Assembly: GCA_024196135.1 (NCBI GenBank) | Contig: JAMQCK010000046.1 | Span: 62,001-126,000 of the forward strand | Reading direction: 5' to 3' | Origin: Pleurotus ostreatus/Saccharomyces cerevisiae fusant | Lineage: Eukaryota > Opisthokonta | Length of the DNA stretch: 64,000 nucleotides | Shown: piece after piece, positions 11,101 through 26,297 of the stretch | Layout of the letters: each line of letters begins with the position of its first letter | Numbering within the stretch: position 1 is the stretch's first letter | The notes under the pieces: model-generated | Told to the model about the DNA's origin: nothing | The model's database searches: none | What the model saw: only the letters and a program-made list of their open reading frames with translations | Made by a program: the position numbers and the translations under genes

Positions 11101-12325
11101 CTGACGTTCGTGCAGGCTGTGACACGCGACCGCGTCGACATCACGCAGGATATGGCGCTCGCTGCTATGCGCGGCGCGAACACGAAGGCGCTGCAGGACA
11201 AGGGGTTGACGCAGTATCAGGGCTTCGCTGCTTGTATTGCGCAACCGAAGGAGCTGGTGGAGTTGTTGCTCGCCCGTCTGTTGTGCGACCAGATGCTGGA
11301 CGAGGTCAACATCCAGAACAACTCCGGCTTTAGCAATGCCTATCTTCGCGTGAGTTCTCTGACTTGGGTCATTGCCCAGCGAATCTGACGAGCGATGCAG
11401 GTCGGCAAGGCCGCGAAGGACTTCCTAGACAATCCCGACTCTGAGATGATCGTTTCCTGGCGCCCCAAACCCGGCAAAGGAGGCGAGAAGGCACCTCGCA
11501 AGCGGAAGCAGGCGCCTGCCTCGCGTACAAACAGCAAGAAGCGCAAGGAGGACCCTCCTCCTCGCCCGGCGACCCCGCCTGCCGCGGAGAGGACGCTGAG
11601 CATATGGGAAGACGAGGACGAGATCGACGACGACTATGCCGAGGAGCCTAACGGGACGAGCGATGTTATCGAGATCGACGACGATATCGACCCGCTGTCG
11701 CCGCCTGTCACGCGGTCGAAGCCGAGGTCAGTGAGGAAGAAGCCTATCGAGGTCTACGATATTGAGGACGACGACATGGATACGACGATGGACGCGAGCA
11801 CTTCGAATGCCGATCCCGTCCAGCAGATCTACAGGCGTCTCGAAGCACAGCGAGCGAAGGTGCGTGGACGAGAGATCAGATTGGATGTCGTCTCATAGCT
11901 TTCCAGTTGGCGAAGAAGCACGGTGTGCATCCCGATGAGATTGTTCCAGAGGACGCTTTGGGTCTGCTTGCCGCGCAGTTCCCTGAAGGTTCGTAGGGTG
12001 CGCTTTTAGGCTGCCCTTATTCTAACTTCGTCCCTAGACTTCAAAGGCTTCGAGGCGATCGTGCTAGACGGCAAGGAGGCGGATGCCAACTACAAGGAGA
12101 TCTATGAGAAGTACGAGTTGGACACCCTGGTGGACATCTGCGTCCGATACAAGCCACAGCAACAACAGGAACAGTGAGTGTGCCGCATTACGCGGCTACA
12201 GCCATCGTCTAACCGCTCACAGGCTGGAACTTCGTACTCCGTCGCGCACGAAGAAGTTTGACGTTTCTGCCTTCAAGTGCTCTCAGGCCCCGCCATCATC
12301 GTCGCGCTCCAACAGCAGGCGATAA
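8115..12325 (+). CDS. RecQ-family ATP-dependent DNA helicase (Sgs1/BLM type)
   Basis: Model join(8115..8898,8951..9068,9118..10042,10096..10491,10542..10575,10627..10669,10721..10779,10829..11349,11401..11859,11907..11988,12038..12173,12223..12325), 1,219 aa. It unwinds DNA in recombination and replication-fork repair. After a disordered, Ser/Lys-rich N-terminus comes the helicase core: FRTNQLQAI, Walker A MPTGGGKSLCYQLP (about 485-498), DEAH (about 594), ALTATATPR, and motifs V/VI AFGMGIDKADVR and YYQETGRAGRDGQ. The RQC zinc module includes RFFGETF and KKMCDNC (near 853). A diverged HRDC domain (YRRLEAQRAK, LAKKHGVHPDEIV) spans exons 9-11, near 1101-1180, which separates this gene from short RecQs. 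The motif usually read as DFRPDY appears here as DFRSAY across the intron 3 junction. Confidence 0.92.
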
Positions 12326-12792
12326 ATGACCGCACCGTAGCGCTGATGCATCTTGACTACACTGACTCTGTATTGACTACCCTTTTGCGCTATGCACCGT
12401 TTTGTTCTCCTAATCATGCCGACTCCATGCACTAGGATTTTCTTGGATCATGCAGCTATCGTCACTTGCTCGCATACTTATCTTGCTTCTTGCCACGTTC
12501 TCACCTTGCTTCTTGACTTTGTCTGGATTACCTATGTACACTACCGCATATGCTCTTGCTCTAATCAGACATGTTTACTGCCAAAGCGCGTGAAAAATGA
12601 GCATGAGGACAGTCTGCAAATGCAACCGTGACACTGATGCAAGTGCACGTGGGCGTCACCAGCTTCCGCGGAGTCGCCGGCCCGACGAAGTTGGTTCTGA
12701 ACCTCATCAGGACCGCCGACGCAGAGACGCTCGCAAGAGGACTTGCCACGACCAGAGCGCCTTTTCGCAGGCCGTATCCATACAGCGCTCTA
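12326..12792. other. Intergenic region between RecQ and PNKP
   Basis: No gene is seen. The left part is AT-richer and probably the RecQ 3' untranslated region. The right part leads into the PNKP start. An open frame from 12628 would extend PNKP by 55 codons, but the extension has no family similarity. Confidence 0.5.
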
Positions 12793-15172
12793 ATGTCGAC
12801 CTCGAAGGCCGGTTCATCCCGGAAACGCGGGGCCTCTCCGAGCGACGACGCGGGACCTGCTTCAGGCGAGCCGTCGAAGAAGGTGCAGAAAGGTCGGCTA
12901 TTTCATCGTTCAAATACTCATCTGGCTTAAGTATGTTGTCGGTAGTCCATCCCTTCTTTGCCAAAACATCAGAGAAGCCACCTGGCGCGTTCCAATGGCT
13001 GAAGCCACTGGGCCCCAAAGGTAGCTGCTGGCATGCCACCAACCTTACGCCGACTGCTGCGACGCAAGTCGCCGCGTTCGACCTCGACGGTACCGTGATC
13101 AAGTCGTCCTTCGGTAAAGGTGTATCCAAGGCGAAGGCGAAGGGGCCTGCCGCTTCGGCCAATTTTGAGTGGTGGAACCCTGTTGTGCCCAAGAAACTCG
13201 AGGAAGTGTACAATGAAGGGTAAGTTCATCAATCCACACCACGGCAGAAACTCTCATCTTACTCACCTGGTGAACTGACAGCTATGCCATTTTGCTCATC
13301 ACGAACCAGGCGCTCAAGCCGGGTCCGTTGCGAACCTGGAAAGAGAAGATGAATGCGGTCGCATTAGCTGTAGGCTCTTTTCCTTGTCATATCGCTCACA
13401 GAACGCTGACGTCGCATGCAGTTGCCCAAAGTCCCTTTCCGTCTCTTTGCCGCAACGGAGAAGGACAGCTATCGCAAGCCCATGAGGGGCATGTGGACCG
13501 AGCTCGAACGCATATATGCGGTGGAAGGTGTTACTATCAGTAAGTCGAGCTTCATTATTTGTTGCGCCGCACTCACACATAATTTCCGCTCTCTACAGAC
13601 AAGGACGAGTCGTTCTATGTCGGCGACGCCGCCGGGAGGGTTTACGGCAAGGATAAACCGCCTGATTTCGCTGGGACCGATCGCAAGTGGGCAGACAACG
13701 TTGGGCTGACGTTTTATACTCCGGAGGTCAGTCAGAGGTCACAAGAAAGAGGTATGACACACTTACGCTCGACTTTTACTGCAGGAATATTTCCTCAAGT
13801 TGCCCAAGCATACGAACGTTGTTCTTGAGGGCTTCCGCGCATCGAGCGTCCCTGAACGTACGTAGTCCATTTGTTCGAAGCCCGAAAAAGCACCTAACCA
13901 ACGAAGTAGTACCAGAAGTGACGCCCACGTCTACTCCAATCGTCCCAGACCCGGCTAAGCAAGAAATTGTGATCTTCCATGGCTATCCGTGCTTGGGCAA
14001 ATCTACCTTCTATCACCGGCACTTCGAGCCAGCGGGCTACGTTCACATCAACCAAGATACCCTGGGCACCCGTGCAAAGTGCATCAAGGCCGTTCAGGAA
14101 GCTCTCAAAGAGGGCAAGAGCTGCGTCGTCGGTGCGTGCCTCAGCCTGGAGCTCTTGTCGTCTCATCCCTGTAAATCCCTCGCCTGACGCGACATGCGCC
14201 AGATAACACGAACCGCAACGCCGCTACTCGCGCGCACTATATAGAGCTAGCCAAGAAGGCAAAAATCCCCGTGAGGTAAGATTTGCTGCTGTCCGAGATC
14301 CCCGAGGGGGCGCCTCCTCTGGATCTCAGCGTCGCGGGAGTGCGTCTCTCCGGCGACGATCGAGAGCGCAGCGCAGGCTCCGACTCCGCGAGAAGCGCGC
14401 CGTCCCGCTGCCCTGGAACCGTACAACCGACGTCGCGGGACAATGCGCCACGAGCGCAGCGTCCTGCTTCGCGCTCGACCCACCTGTACCGCTCGTTAAC
14501 TAACTGGCTGTCTGACTCCACCGACCTTCAGGTGCTTCTGGTTTACCGGTTCCAAGGAATTGGCCTGGCACAACAACCTATATCGGGCGTATAACCTGCC
14601 GCCATCCGTCGCTGCTAAAGAGGTGAGTTCAATTCCGTGGAGGTCGCGATGCAGATCTGGGAGCTATGGAGGCTGTGATAAGTGCTACGGACGTTGAGCA
14701 GAGTGTGCTAGCCACCCGTCAACAAATTTCTGTGATGGTCGCGGAAGGATCGACAACTGTGTGGAAGTGTCTGGTCGTCTTGTATCCTCAAAGTCATGGC
14801 GTCGATGATCGGAGTTTCTCTTGCAGTGGCTTCCATCTTCTCGTCACCGGAACTCGTGTTGATAGCCTCGACGATCCTTCCGACGCTCTTATATTATATT
14901 TCCGTGCCCTCGTCTTCTCCCATGGGACATCTTCGACATCCCTTTCCTCCAATTCTATCATCCACATCATCCTGTTGCCAACGACTAACGTTCAAACCCA
15001 GCCCGCCCGTCCAATCGTCCCCTACATCGGTTTCGCGGGCTTCAAGTCGGAGAGCGAAGAGCCGACGTTGGAAGAAGGATTCGAGGAGATCAAGAAGGTG
15101 AATTGGGTGTTCCATGGCACCGACGAGGAGCGGAAGTATTGGGAGATGTGGCTGCAGATCGACGGGAAGTAG
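12793..15172 (+). CDS. PNKP: Bifunctional polynucleotide kinase 3'-phosphatase
   Basis: Model join(12793..12892,12946..13219,13282..13369,13422..13539,13599..13726,13785..13857,13910..14131,14203..14275,14532..14622,15002..15172), 445 aa. It restores 5'-phosphate and 3'-hydroxyl ends at DNA breaks. The HAD-type phosphatase comes first: nucleophile motif AAFDLDGTVIK (DLDGT near 79-83), LLITNQ, and later FYVGDAAGR. The kinase follows, with P-loop GYPCLGKSTF near 285 and DNTN from the exon 7/8 junction. An FHA domain, as in animal PNKP, is not visible, as in most fungi. Introns 8 (256 nt) and 9 (379 nt) are far longer than the others. An upstream in-frame ATG at 12628 could add a leader. Confidence 0.92.
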
Positions 15173-15473
15173 TCGTCGCTACAAATCTGGCAATTAGCTG
15201 GAACGCGATGCATAGCAATATCCTATCGTCCCCGATGCCCAGCCACCTACCGCCCTTTCATCAGCTTGACACTCAGAAAGATCCGCAGTATTGAGAGGTC
15301 AACGCATGCAATAGCTACACTTCTACACTGCTCATACATTAATTTATACACTGCGACTCCTTTCTACTTGCTACACATTCAATTCATGACAACTTCGACT
15401 GCGCGCCTTTACGGCGTATTATACTTCTATCTCAATATCTCGATTCTCTATATCGTGTTATGCCTTAAGTCGA
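15173..15473. other. Convergent intergenic region PNKP/GALT
   Basis: AT-richer DNA between two convergent stops, probably the 3' untranslated regions of both genes. No coding or RNA feature is seen. Confidence 0.6.
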
Positions 15474-16860
<1,387 letters not shown>

Positions 16861-17068
16861 GGTGGTTCAGGACGAAAGGCACGGCGTCCCCCCGCCGTCG
16901 TCATCTCTCTTTTATATTCCAGACCCGGGGCGCATATGCATTCCGGGTCTTTCCCCGTGGTGGATGCGGGAGCAGATGGCGCCGCCGGCGCGCGGCCCCG
17001 ACACCCGCAAGCTCCGGCCCGAGCCACCGTCCGTCCCTCGTCCCTTGCCTCCCGCGCTCACCACCGTC

Positions 17069-19893
<2,825 letters not shown>

Positions 19894-20240
19894 GCTGCCA
19901 ATCGGGGGTACTAGTGTTGCTGTTGTATTCTATTTGCTCGCTTGTCCGCTTTCCCCATTAGGAATGCATTGTGGTCGACCCCTTTGAACCTTGTTTGGCA
20001 CAATCACACTTTAAGTTGACCAAGAAAACACATTTATTGGATACAACAGACAACAGATCAGTATATAGCACACAGAGAGTAAGTATCACTGTCCAGATAC
20101 ATGTATATATGTGCCAAGTATGGGAAACAAGTATGAGAAGTAGAGTACCCTAGCAGAATGCAATGATATGAAGGCTCACAACATGCCAGCAAGCAGCCTG
20201 TTGCCAGTATACATACCAGTACAGTAAGACAGGGAAAATG
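19894..20240. other. Convergent intergenic region DDX41/Zn2Cys6 factor
   Basis: AT-rich, purine-biased noncoding DNA between two convergent stops. No gene or RNA is seen. Confidence 0.6.
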
Positions 20241-20973
20241 TTAGTAGTTCATGTGGGAGGGGGCAGGACCTTGCATGTAACCATGCCCCTTGAAAGGGGC
20301 AAGGTGGTTGTTGTGAGCTGGCTGGGAGTAGTACCCCCACGACTCCAGGCAGGGCACCACCTGTCCAAGGTTGACAGGGATGGGGCTCTCGATCTGGACG
20401 CGGCTGGGGGGCTCCTCGACCGGCTGCTCGGGGGACTGGGGGCGCGGCTGCGCGTACTGATCGTACTCCGGCGAGTACGATCCCGCCGGGGCGATTGGGG
20501 GTGTGGGGATGGGGGCCGTCGGCCTGGGCGGCGGGGGCTCCTGGGCCACTGGCTCCGGCGTCGCTGCCGGGCCCGTGTCGCAGGCTGAATCTATGACGGC
20601 ACGGTCATGAGTAGATGCTTACGAGCGAGGGAATAGCGGACGCACTGTTTACATCACGCTTCCTGTAAGGACCTCGCCTCGCGCCCTTCTTGCGCTCCTT
20701 GCGCTGCGAGTCGACGCACAGCTCGGAGAGGCCGTAGCGCACGCAGCGCAGGCAGGGGCGGGCCTCGTCGCACTTCTTGCACGCCCTCTGGCAGTTGGTG
20801 CACGCGTTCTTGACCTGGCGGCGTTTAGCGCGCTTGGGCGGCGGCTCGGCGACCTCGACCTCGACCTCCGGCTCCGGCTCGGGCATCCAGTCGAGGGGGA
20901 ACATGTGCAGCGCGAGAGGGTCAGTGATCGCCATGGTCACATCGAGCGAGCCATCATTGACTTCGGACGTCAT
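20241..20973 (-). CDS. Small Zn(II)2Cys6 transcription factor
   Basis: Model complement(join(20241..20590,20646..20973)), 225 aa. The zinc cluster runs CTNCQRACKKCDEARPC then LRC then a last Cys eight residues on. The spacing is C-x2-C-x6-C-x5-C-x2-C-x8-C, matching fungal GAL4-type DNA-binding domains, with an extra Cys in the first loop as in a conserved fungal subfamily. It is followed by a basic RKERKKG segment. The C-terminal half is Pro/Gln/Tyr-rich and probably disordered or activating. There is no fungal-specific middle homology region, so the protein is shorter than most of the class. Target genes are unknown. A TATA-like TATAAA on the minus strand (21239-21244) and likely 5' UTR introns precede it. 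Confidence 0.85.
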
Positions 20974-21546
20974 GGCGAATAGAGGTCTGTCATTCGTTAT
21001 GAGAGGCGCGAGTGCGGGGAAGTAGCGGCTTACACACCTGGTCGTGCGCGTACGAGGTGGGAGGCGGGGCGGCTGGCGTCAGGGTCTGCTGAGGCTTTTG
21101 AGAGAAGGGCGTAGCGCGGCAGAAGCGAGCATACCTCGAGGCGAAGATCGGATCTGAGCAGCCACTGAACTGGACGCTAGTGTGGCGGTTCGGTACGGCG
21201 CGTGCGAATGCAGCGCGGTGCGCCCTTGCCACTGGGTCTTTATATGAGTGGCGAGTGGCAGCCCGAAGGACGCGCGTACCGTGAGCGAGTATGCCCTAAT
21301 TGAACAAGCGCTCTGGCCGTCAAGGTCAAGGCCGGACGCCGCCGCCTCATGGCCAGCGGACGGACACTTTGCATGGGCGGCCATTGAGCTTCGCAGACAG
21401 GGGTAAACTTGCCCGTCAGGGAACAAACACCGCGTGTGTCACGTCACGGTCACCCAGACGCGTGCAATTAGGCATGCTCTCCAGGACTCGTCTTTGACCC
21501 TCTGCCGGCCCCCTCATCACCCCCCCGCGCCCCGCGCGCCACTCAC
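20974..21546. other. Divergent promoter region
   Basis: This region lies between the Zn2Cys6 factor (-) and the J-domain gene (+). On the minus strand a TATA-like element (21239-21244) is followed by sequence with splice-like signals (CTCGAG|GTATGC near 21135, and AG before ACCTCTATT just ahead of the ATG), suggesting a 5' UTR intron. No coding region is seen. Confidence 0.5.
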
Positions 21547-24500
21547 ATGGTTCTCAAAAAGCAGGTCGTCGACTCCTTTGAGACCCTGGGCCTCACCACC
21601 GAGGCAGAGTACTCTGTCGCCGCGCGAACCTATAAGCGCCTGGCCTTCGAGCACCATCCGGACCGGAACCACGACCGGGCGAGCGAGGCGACAGCCAAGT
21701 TTCAAGAGGTCCGTCGTTATCGACACGCTCGTGGCACTACTAACGTGATCGCAGATTAGTGCAGCATGGGACATCTGCCAAAAGTACTACGACAACCCCG
21801 CCTGGGGCGAAGAGGACGCCTTTGGTGGCTTCGACGATGAGGACGACGACGGGTTCATGGGAGGGGACCCGGGCTTCGCCCAGTCATTCTTTAGGTGCGT
21901 GCCCGCGCTCCCCTAGTATCCTCGTGCTAAGTCGTCACCAGGTTCATGTTCGAGAGTATGATGAACGGCAAGTACAGTAGCCAGCGCGGTCAACGTATGT
22001 GGCAACTCCATCCCCCCACACATATTGCTGACTTTCCATGCTCAGAGTACCGCTCGCACTTCCGCCGCCGTCGTGGTCCTACTATCGTGGTAGTCAATGG
22101 CATCCCTATGATAATTCCCGAAGACGGCGAATCGTCAGACGAGTATGACGACGAGTCCGACGAATTTGACGACTATTACGACTACGGCCCTTCATCCTCT
22201 GCCAATGGGAGCTACGGTGGAGGCGGCTACAGTGGGGGTGGTGGCTACAGCGGTGGTTACGGATACTCGTCGCGCCCGCGCAGGAGCCATAGCCCGTCAG
22301 CTGCGCGGAAGAAGGAACGAGAGGAATACGAGAAGCGGATGAAGGAGTTGGGTAAGCTATTTCATCTGCTTTCTGGTTCAGCTGCTGACTTAGTACAGAG
22401 AAGGAGATCGAGGAGGAGAAGCGGCAAGCCAATCTCAAGGCTCAAGAGAAGGCTCGCAAGGAAGAAGAGCAGTCCGCGTCCCGGTCCCGCGCTTTCAAGG
22501 CAGCGCGTGAAGGGAACGTCGAGCTCCTTAACTTCCTCCTTGAGGAGAACAAGTTTGATGTGAACACTCCCGAGCGCCCCTCTAAGAACCCCAACTTCCC
22601 CAAGGTCAACTATGAGACGCTCCTTCACTCGGCTGCTAAGAGTCCAGATGACCTGGCTGTCAAGTACCTTCTCGAGCGGGGCGCGGACACTACGCTGCTC
22701 AACGCCGCGAAGCTGACGCCTTTCCAACAATCTGTGCTCTCTGGCAATGTTGCTGCGGCCAAGTATTTCCTCTCTCGCCAGGGAAAGCTCTCTGAGGGCT
22801 GTCACCCGTCCAAGGCCGCTGCAGATGGCCGCACCCCGCTTCAGCTCGCCATCGCCAGCGGCAACCACGAGATGATCAAGCTGCTGCTCAAGGACGCCAC
22901 CGTTCACGATGCGCAGAAGTGCTTTCAACAGTCATACGACGAGGGCATCCGCAACATCCTCGCCAACAAGAAGGGCTTCGTCGACCCCGACGTTCAGGCA
23001 GCGGAGCAAGCCCAGCAAGCAGCTGCCAAGTCGAAAAAGAAGAAGGGCAAGGGCGGCGAGGACCCCGAGCAGCGCCGTCGCCGTCTCGCAGAAGAGGAAG
23101 CGCGCGCCGAGGCGAACCGCCGGCGGAAGGAGGAGAACAAGCTTCGCCAGCAGCAGCTCGAGCGCGAGAAGGCCGAGCGCGAGGAGGCGGAGCTCAAGCG
23201 GCAACAGGAGGAGGCCGCGCGCGCGAAGGCGGAGGCGAAGGAGCGGAAGGAGCGCGAGGCCGCCCGCCGGCAGCGCGAGCGCGAGGAGCAGTCACGGCTC
23301 GCCGAGGAGCACGCGCGCATCGAGCTGGAGCACGCGCAGTGGGCGCGAGAGAACGCTGCGCGAGAGGAGGAGGCGCGCATCCAGGCCGCGATCGAGGCGG
23401 AGCGCCGCATAAAGGAGGAGCGCATCGCAAAGCAGCGCGCGGCGGAGGAAGAGCGGCGGGCGCGGCAGGAGGCGAAGCTGCGCGCAGCCGCGGAGGCGGA
23501 GGCCGCGCGCCTCGCTGAGGAGAAGCGCCTGCGCGAAGAGGAGGAGGCGCGGTGGCAGGAGGCTGAGCGCCGGCGGCGACGCGAGCGGGAGGAGACACGC
23601 AAGCGGGACGAGGATGCACGCTTGCGCACCGCGCAGGCCGAGGCCGCGGCGCGCCGGCACACGAACGACATCATGCTCAAGGCCGAGCTCATCCGTCTGA
23701 AGGCGGGCAGCACGTCGCCCGGACTCGAGGGCAGCCCGCCTCCAGGCGGCGAGCAGCAGCGGGAGGAGCGGCAACAGCAGCGCGCGGAGCAGATCCAGCG
23801 CGTCGAGAAGGAGATCAGCCGCGGGGAGAAGTGGGAGCGTAGGCAGGAGAAGTTCGCGCGGAAGAAGGCGGAGATGAAGGCAAGGAAGGCTGAGGAGAGG
23901 CAGCAGAGACAAGCTGAGGCGCAACAGCATAAGGAGGCGGAGGTGCAGCAGACGGAGGACGTGCCGAAGCCGAAGCCGGCGAGGGCCAGGCCTACTGAAG
24001 CGAAGGTGGAGGAGGAGCCCAAGCCGGAGGCGGCTGAGGCGACACCTAAGCCGAAGCAAGCTACCAAAAAGCCCAAGCCGGGCAAGAAGCCTGTGCCGGA
24101 GCCCGACGAGACGTGGACGGAGGAGCAACGCGCGAAGTGGGAGAAAACGATGCAGCGTCGCAGGGAGCAGAGCGAGCGTGACAAGGCTCGCATCCGGGCT
24201 CAAAAGGAGGAGAAGGAAAAGGCGCGCCAGCGTGAGGTAAGCATGGTGTTGTCGGTTATCGTACCTCTCTAACATACCTCAGGCTCAGCCCGCCCCACCG
24301 CCTCCCCCACCCGTCCAAGTCTTCGAGCCCATCGAGCCCGAAAGCTTCCAGACGATGAGCATGCCGGACGATCTCTTCTACGAAAAGCCCAGCCTCGCCG
24401 CGGGCGCGACCGTCGTCAAGACACCTGGCGCCGATCACGTCGAGCCGCTCTCCTCCTTGACCTCGACGGCGGTCAGCAGCAGCGCCGCCAGCCCTGAGCC

Positions 24501-24621
24501 GCCTCGCGATTCCTCGACTCAGCCTACGCGGGGCCGTGGTCGCGGTCGCGGTCGTCCATTCCGCGGTCGTGGGCGTGGTGGCTACCGAGGCCGTCCGCGT
24601 GCTTTTGAGACGGAGTTGTAG
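21547..24621 (+). CDS. J-domain protein with ankyrin repeats, charged coiled coil and RG-rich tail
   Basis: Model join(21547..21708,21755..21894,21942..21994,22046..22351,22399..24236,24283..24621), 945 aa. Residues about 8-75 form a DnaJ domain with the HPD tripeptide (EHHPDRN), so an Hsp70 co-chaperone role is expected. An acidic and Gly/Tyr-rich linker follows. Ankyrin-like repeats lie near 245-375 (ETLLHSAAK, VKYLLERGAD, DGRTPLQLAIASGNHEMIKLLL). From about 430 to 830 the protein is a very highly charged Glu/Arg/Lys/Ala single-helix or coiled coil, with a KPKP-rich stretch. The end is an RG-rich box ([17 protein letters not shown]), which often binds RNA. I do not recognise a named ortholog with this order. 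A cytosolic chaperone acting at ribosomes or RNA is a guess. Confidence 0.85.
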
Positions 24622-26297
24622 AGGGCTTCTTGTTATTCTTCACCTAACACCCTTCTTGGTACTCGTAGTAGACCGCGCTCATGACCGTGCTATGCTTGAA
24701 TCTATGCCCGCTCGTGCTATTGCTTTCTTGACATTATCTTTCAGAATATACTTACTAATGGACTGTAGCATATATGTGATTCGCAACCCCCGCATTTCTT
24801 GGAACGCAACAATTCAGAGTTACCTTGCTTGCAGGGCCCACTACATCTTGGCGGGATGAGAACGAACAGTAGGCGCCGCCGACCGTCACCTGTGTTCAGT
24901 GAAGCTGTTTTCGACGTTTCGTGGCGTACAAGCTTGTGACATACCGTTTGAAGCCCGCCTAAGCAATCGAGTTCTGTCCCCAGAACGTGGAGATATCTTA
25001 CGGTGCTCGATAGAAAAGCCAACGGGTAGTGCAAGCGTCGAGCGATCGACGGAACACGGCAAATCCCGATGTCGGAACCGACAAATCACCTGACGTGTTG
25101 AACTTCAGGTCGACGTCTGTCCGTGTCGTATCGGTCGTGCGCGGCCTCTTGGATATTTTTAGATGACAAACAGCAGGCCTACTTACCAACGTCATTACGC
25201 AGTGATGGACGAGCATCTCGTAACAGCTAGACACAGCAATTTGGCTGAGACTCGACGAAGATCTAAACCTTGACCGACCAGAAAGCAACCAGCCGCCTAC
25301 ATAATCATCAATACAGTGCCTGAGTAACATGATAGGTAGCAGCCAAGAAGTTGTATATGCGCCTTCTGTTGAGCCTGAATCACTACCGACCGTTGCGTAC
25401 TGTCCCCTTCTGTCTTCGAACTCGACGCTCAAGCGCAGACAGAAGGGTGCTAGAATTACTTATTGAAGCAGGATCTTCTCAGAAGTGTCCATATGCCTGC
25501 TGTTTGCCACTCATTGCTGTGAACACGATCAAACAACAATGGACTCCATCGCTGTGCGTCTTGCCATGACTTCCTTGTGCATTCACTCAATGACTTCTCT
25601 CCCCCAACTCGCAAGAATGAGCGCGGAGAGGATTGAAACGCGTGTGCGACGATGTGGAAGCGTTCGTCTTGATGCGTCCAGGAAAGCCAATTTATCGTGG
25701 TTTCCGATGAGAGCGACGTCTTGGGGACACGATGAAGACGGACCAGATACGGCCGAAACCGAATAAGGCACCACTAGCAGGAATTCTAGGGGATAGAGTA
25801 CATTATTCTTACACACTCGCAAAAGAGCGCTAGCCGACAAAGAAACAGACTATTTAGATCGTCGTCAAGGCTATTCCTTCGTTTTGTCCGCCTTCAGTAG
25901 AGTCTCGACACTCTCAGCGTGAATCGTGCCAGCATCAGTTGAGACCCTGCTTTACTGCAAGAGAAGCCGGGGAACCGGCCCCGCCGGAGCTTGTGAATAC
26001 TTCTTGCATTGTTCTTGGGCAATAAACAAACGAAGCGTGGGCGTGGAAAAGATCAACAAGGCAAAGGGCGCGACGCCACATGAACGTTCTCGAGGGCGTT
26101 GACAAACATCGCGGTACAGGTCACGGTGCTCGTCCGTGCCGCATGCGTCGTGTCTGAACACCAAAGTCGACGCCCGTCGACGGCTCCGCCGTACCCTTCT
26201 TGTCCTAATCTTCCACCACCCCGCGCCGACCGCCAAACGGCGTCAACTCAGAACCGCGTCCTTATTCCCTTCCTTTCTTTTTCTTCCGCTTCCAGTT
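24622..26297. other. 1.7 kb intergenic region with short inverted repeat
   Basis: No convincing gene in either strand. The open frames present (for example 24998-25432 on -) have random composition and no splice-linked neighbours. An 11-bp inverted repeat (25405-25415 with 25437-25447, 21-nt loop) could fold into a hairpin. The last 150 bp before 26298 are C/T-rich, as in a 5' leader. Confidence 0.5.
25405..25447. repeat. 11-bp inverted repeat (hairpin)
   Basis: CCCTTCTGTCT at 25405-25415 pairs perfectly with AGACAGAAGGG at 25437-25447 across a 21-nt loop. The hairpin lies in noncoding DNA. No flanking duplication is evident. Confidence 0.6.

Noticed and set aside
22994..24193. Long minus-strand frame of about 400 codons (Ser/Arg/Cys-rich)
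   Set aside because: It is the reverse shadow of the charged helix of the J-domain protein; GAG/GCG-rich codons make stop-free antisense frames.
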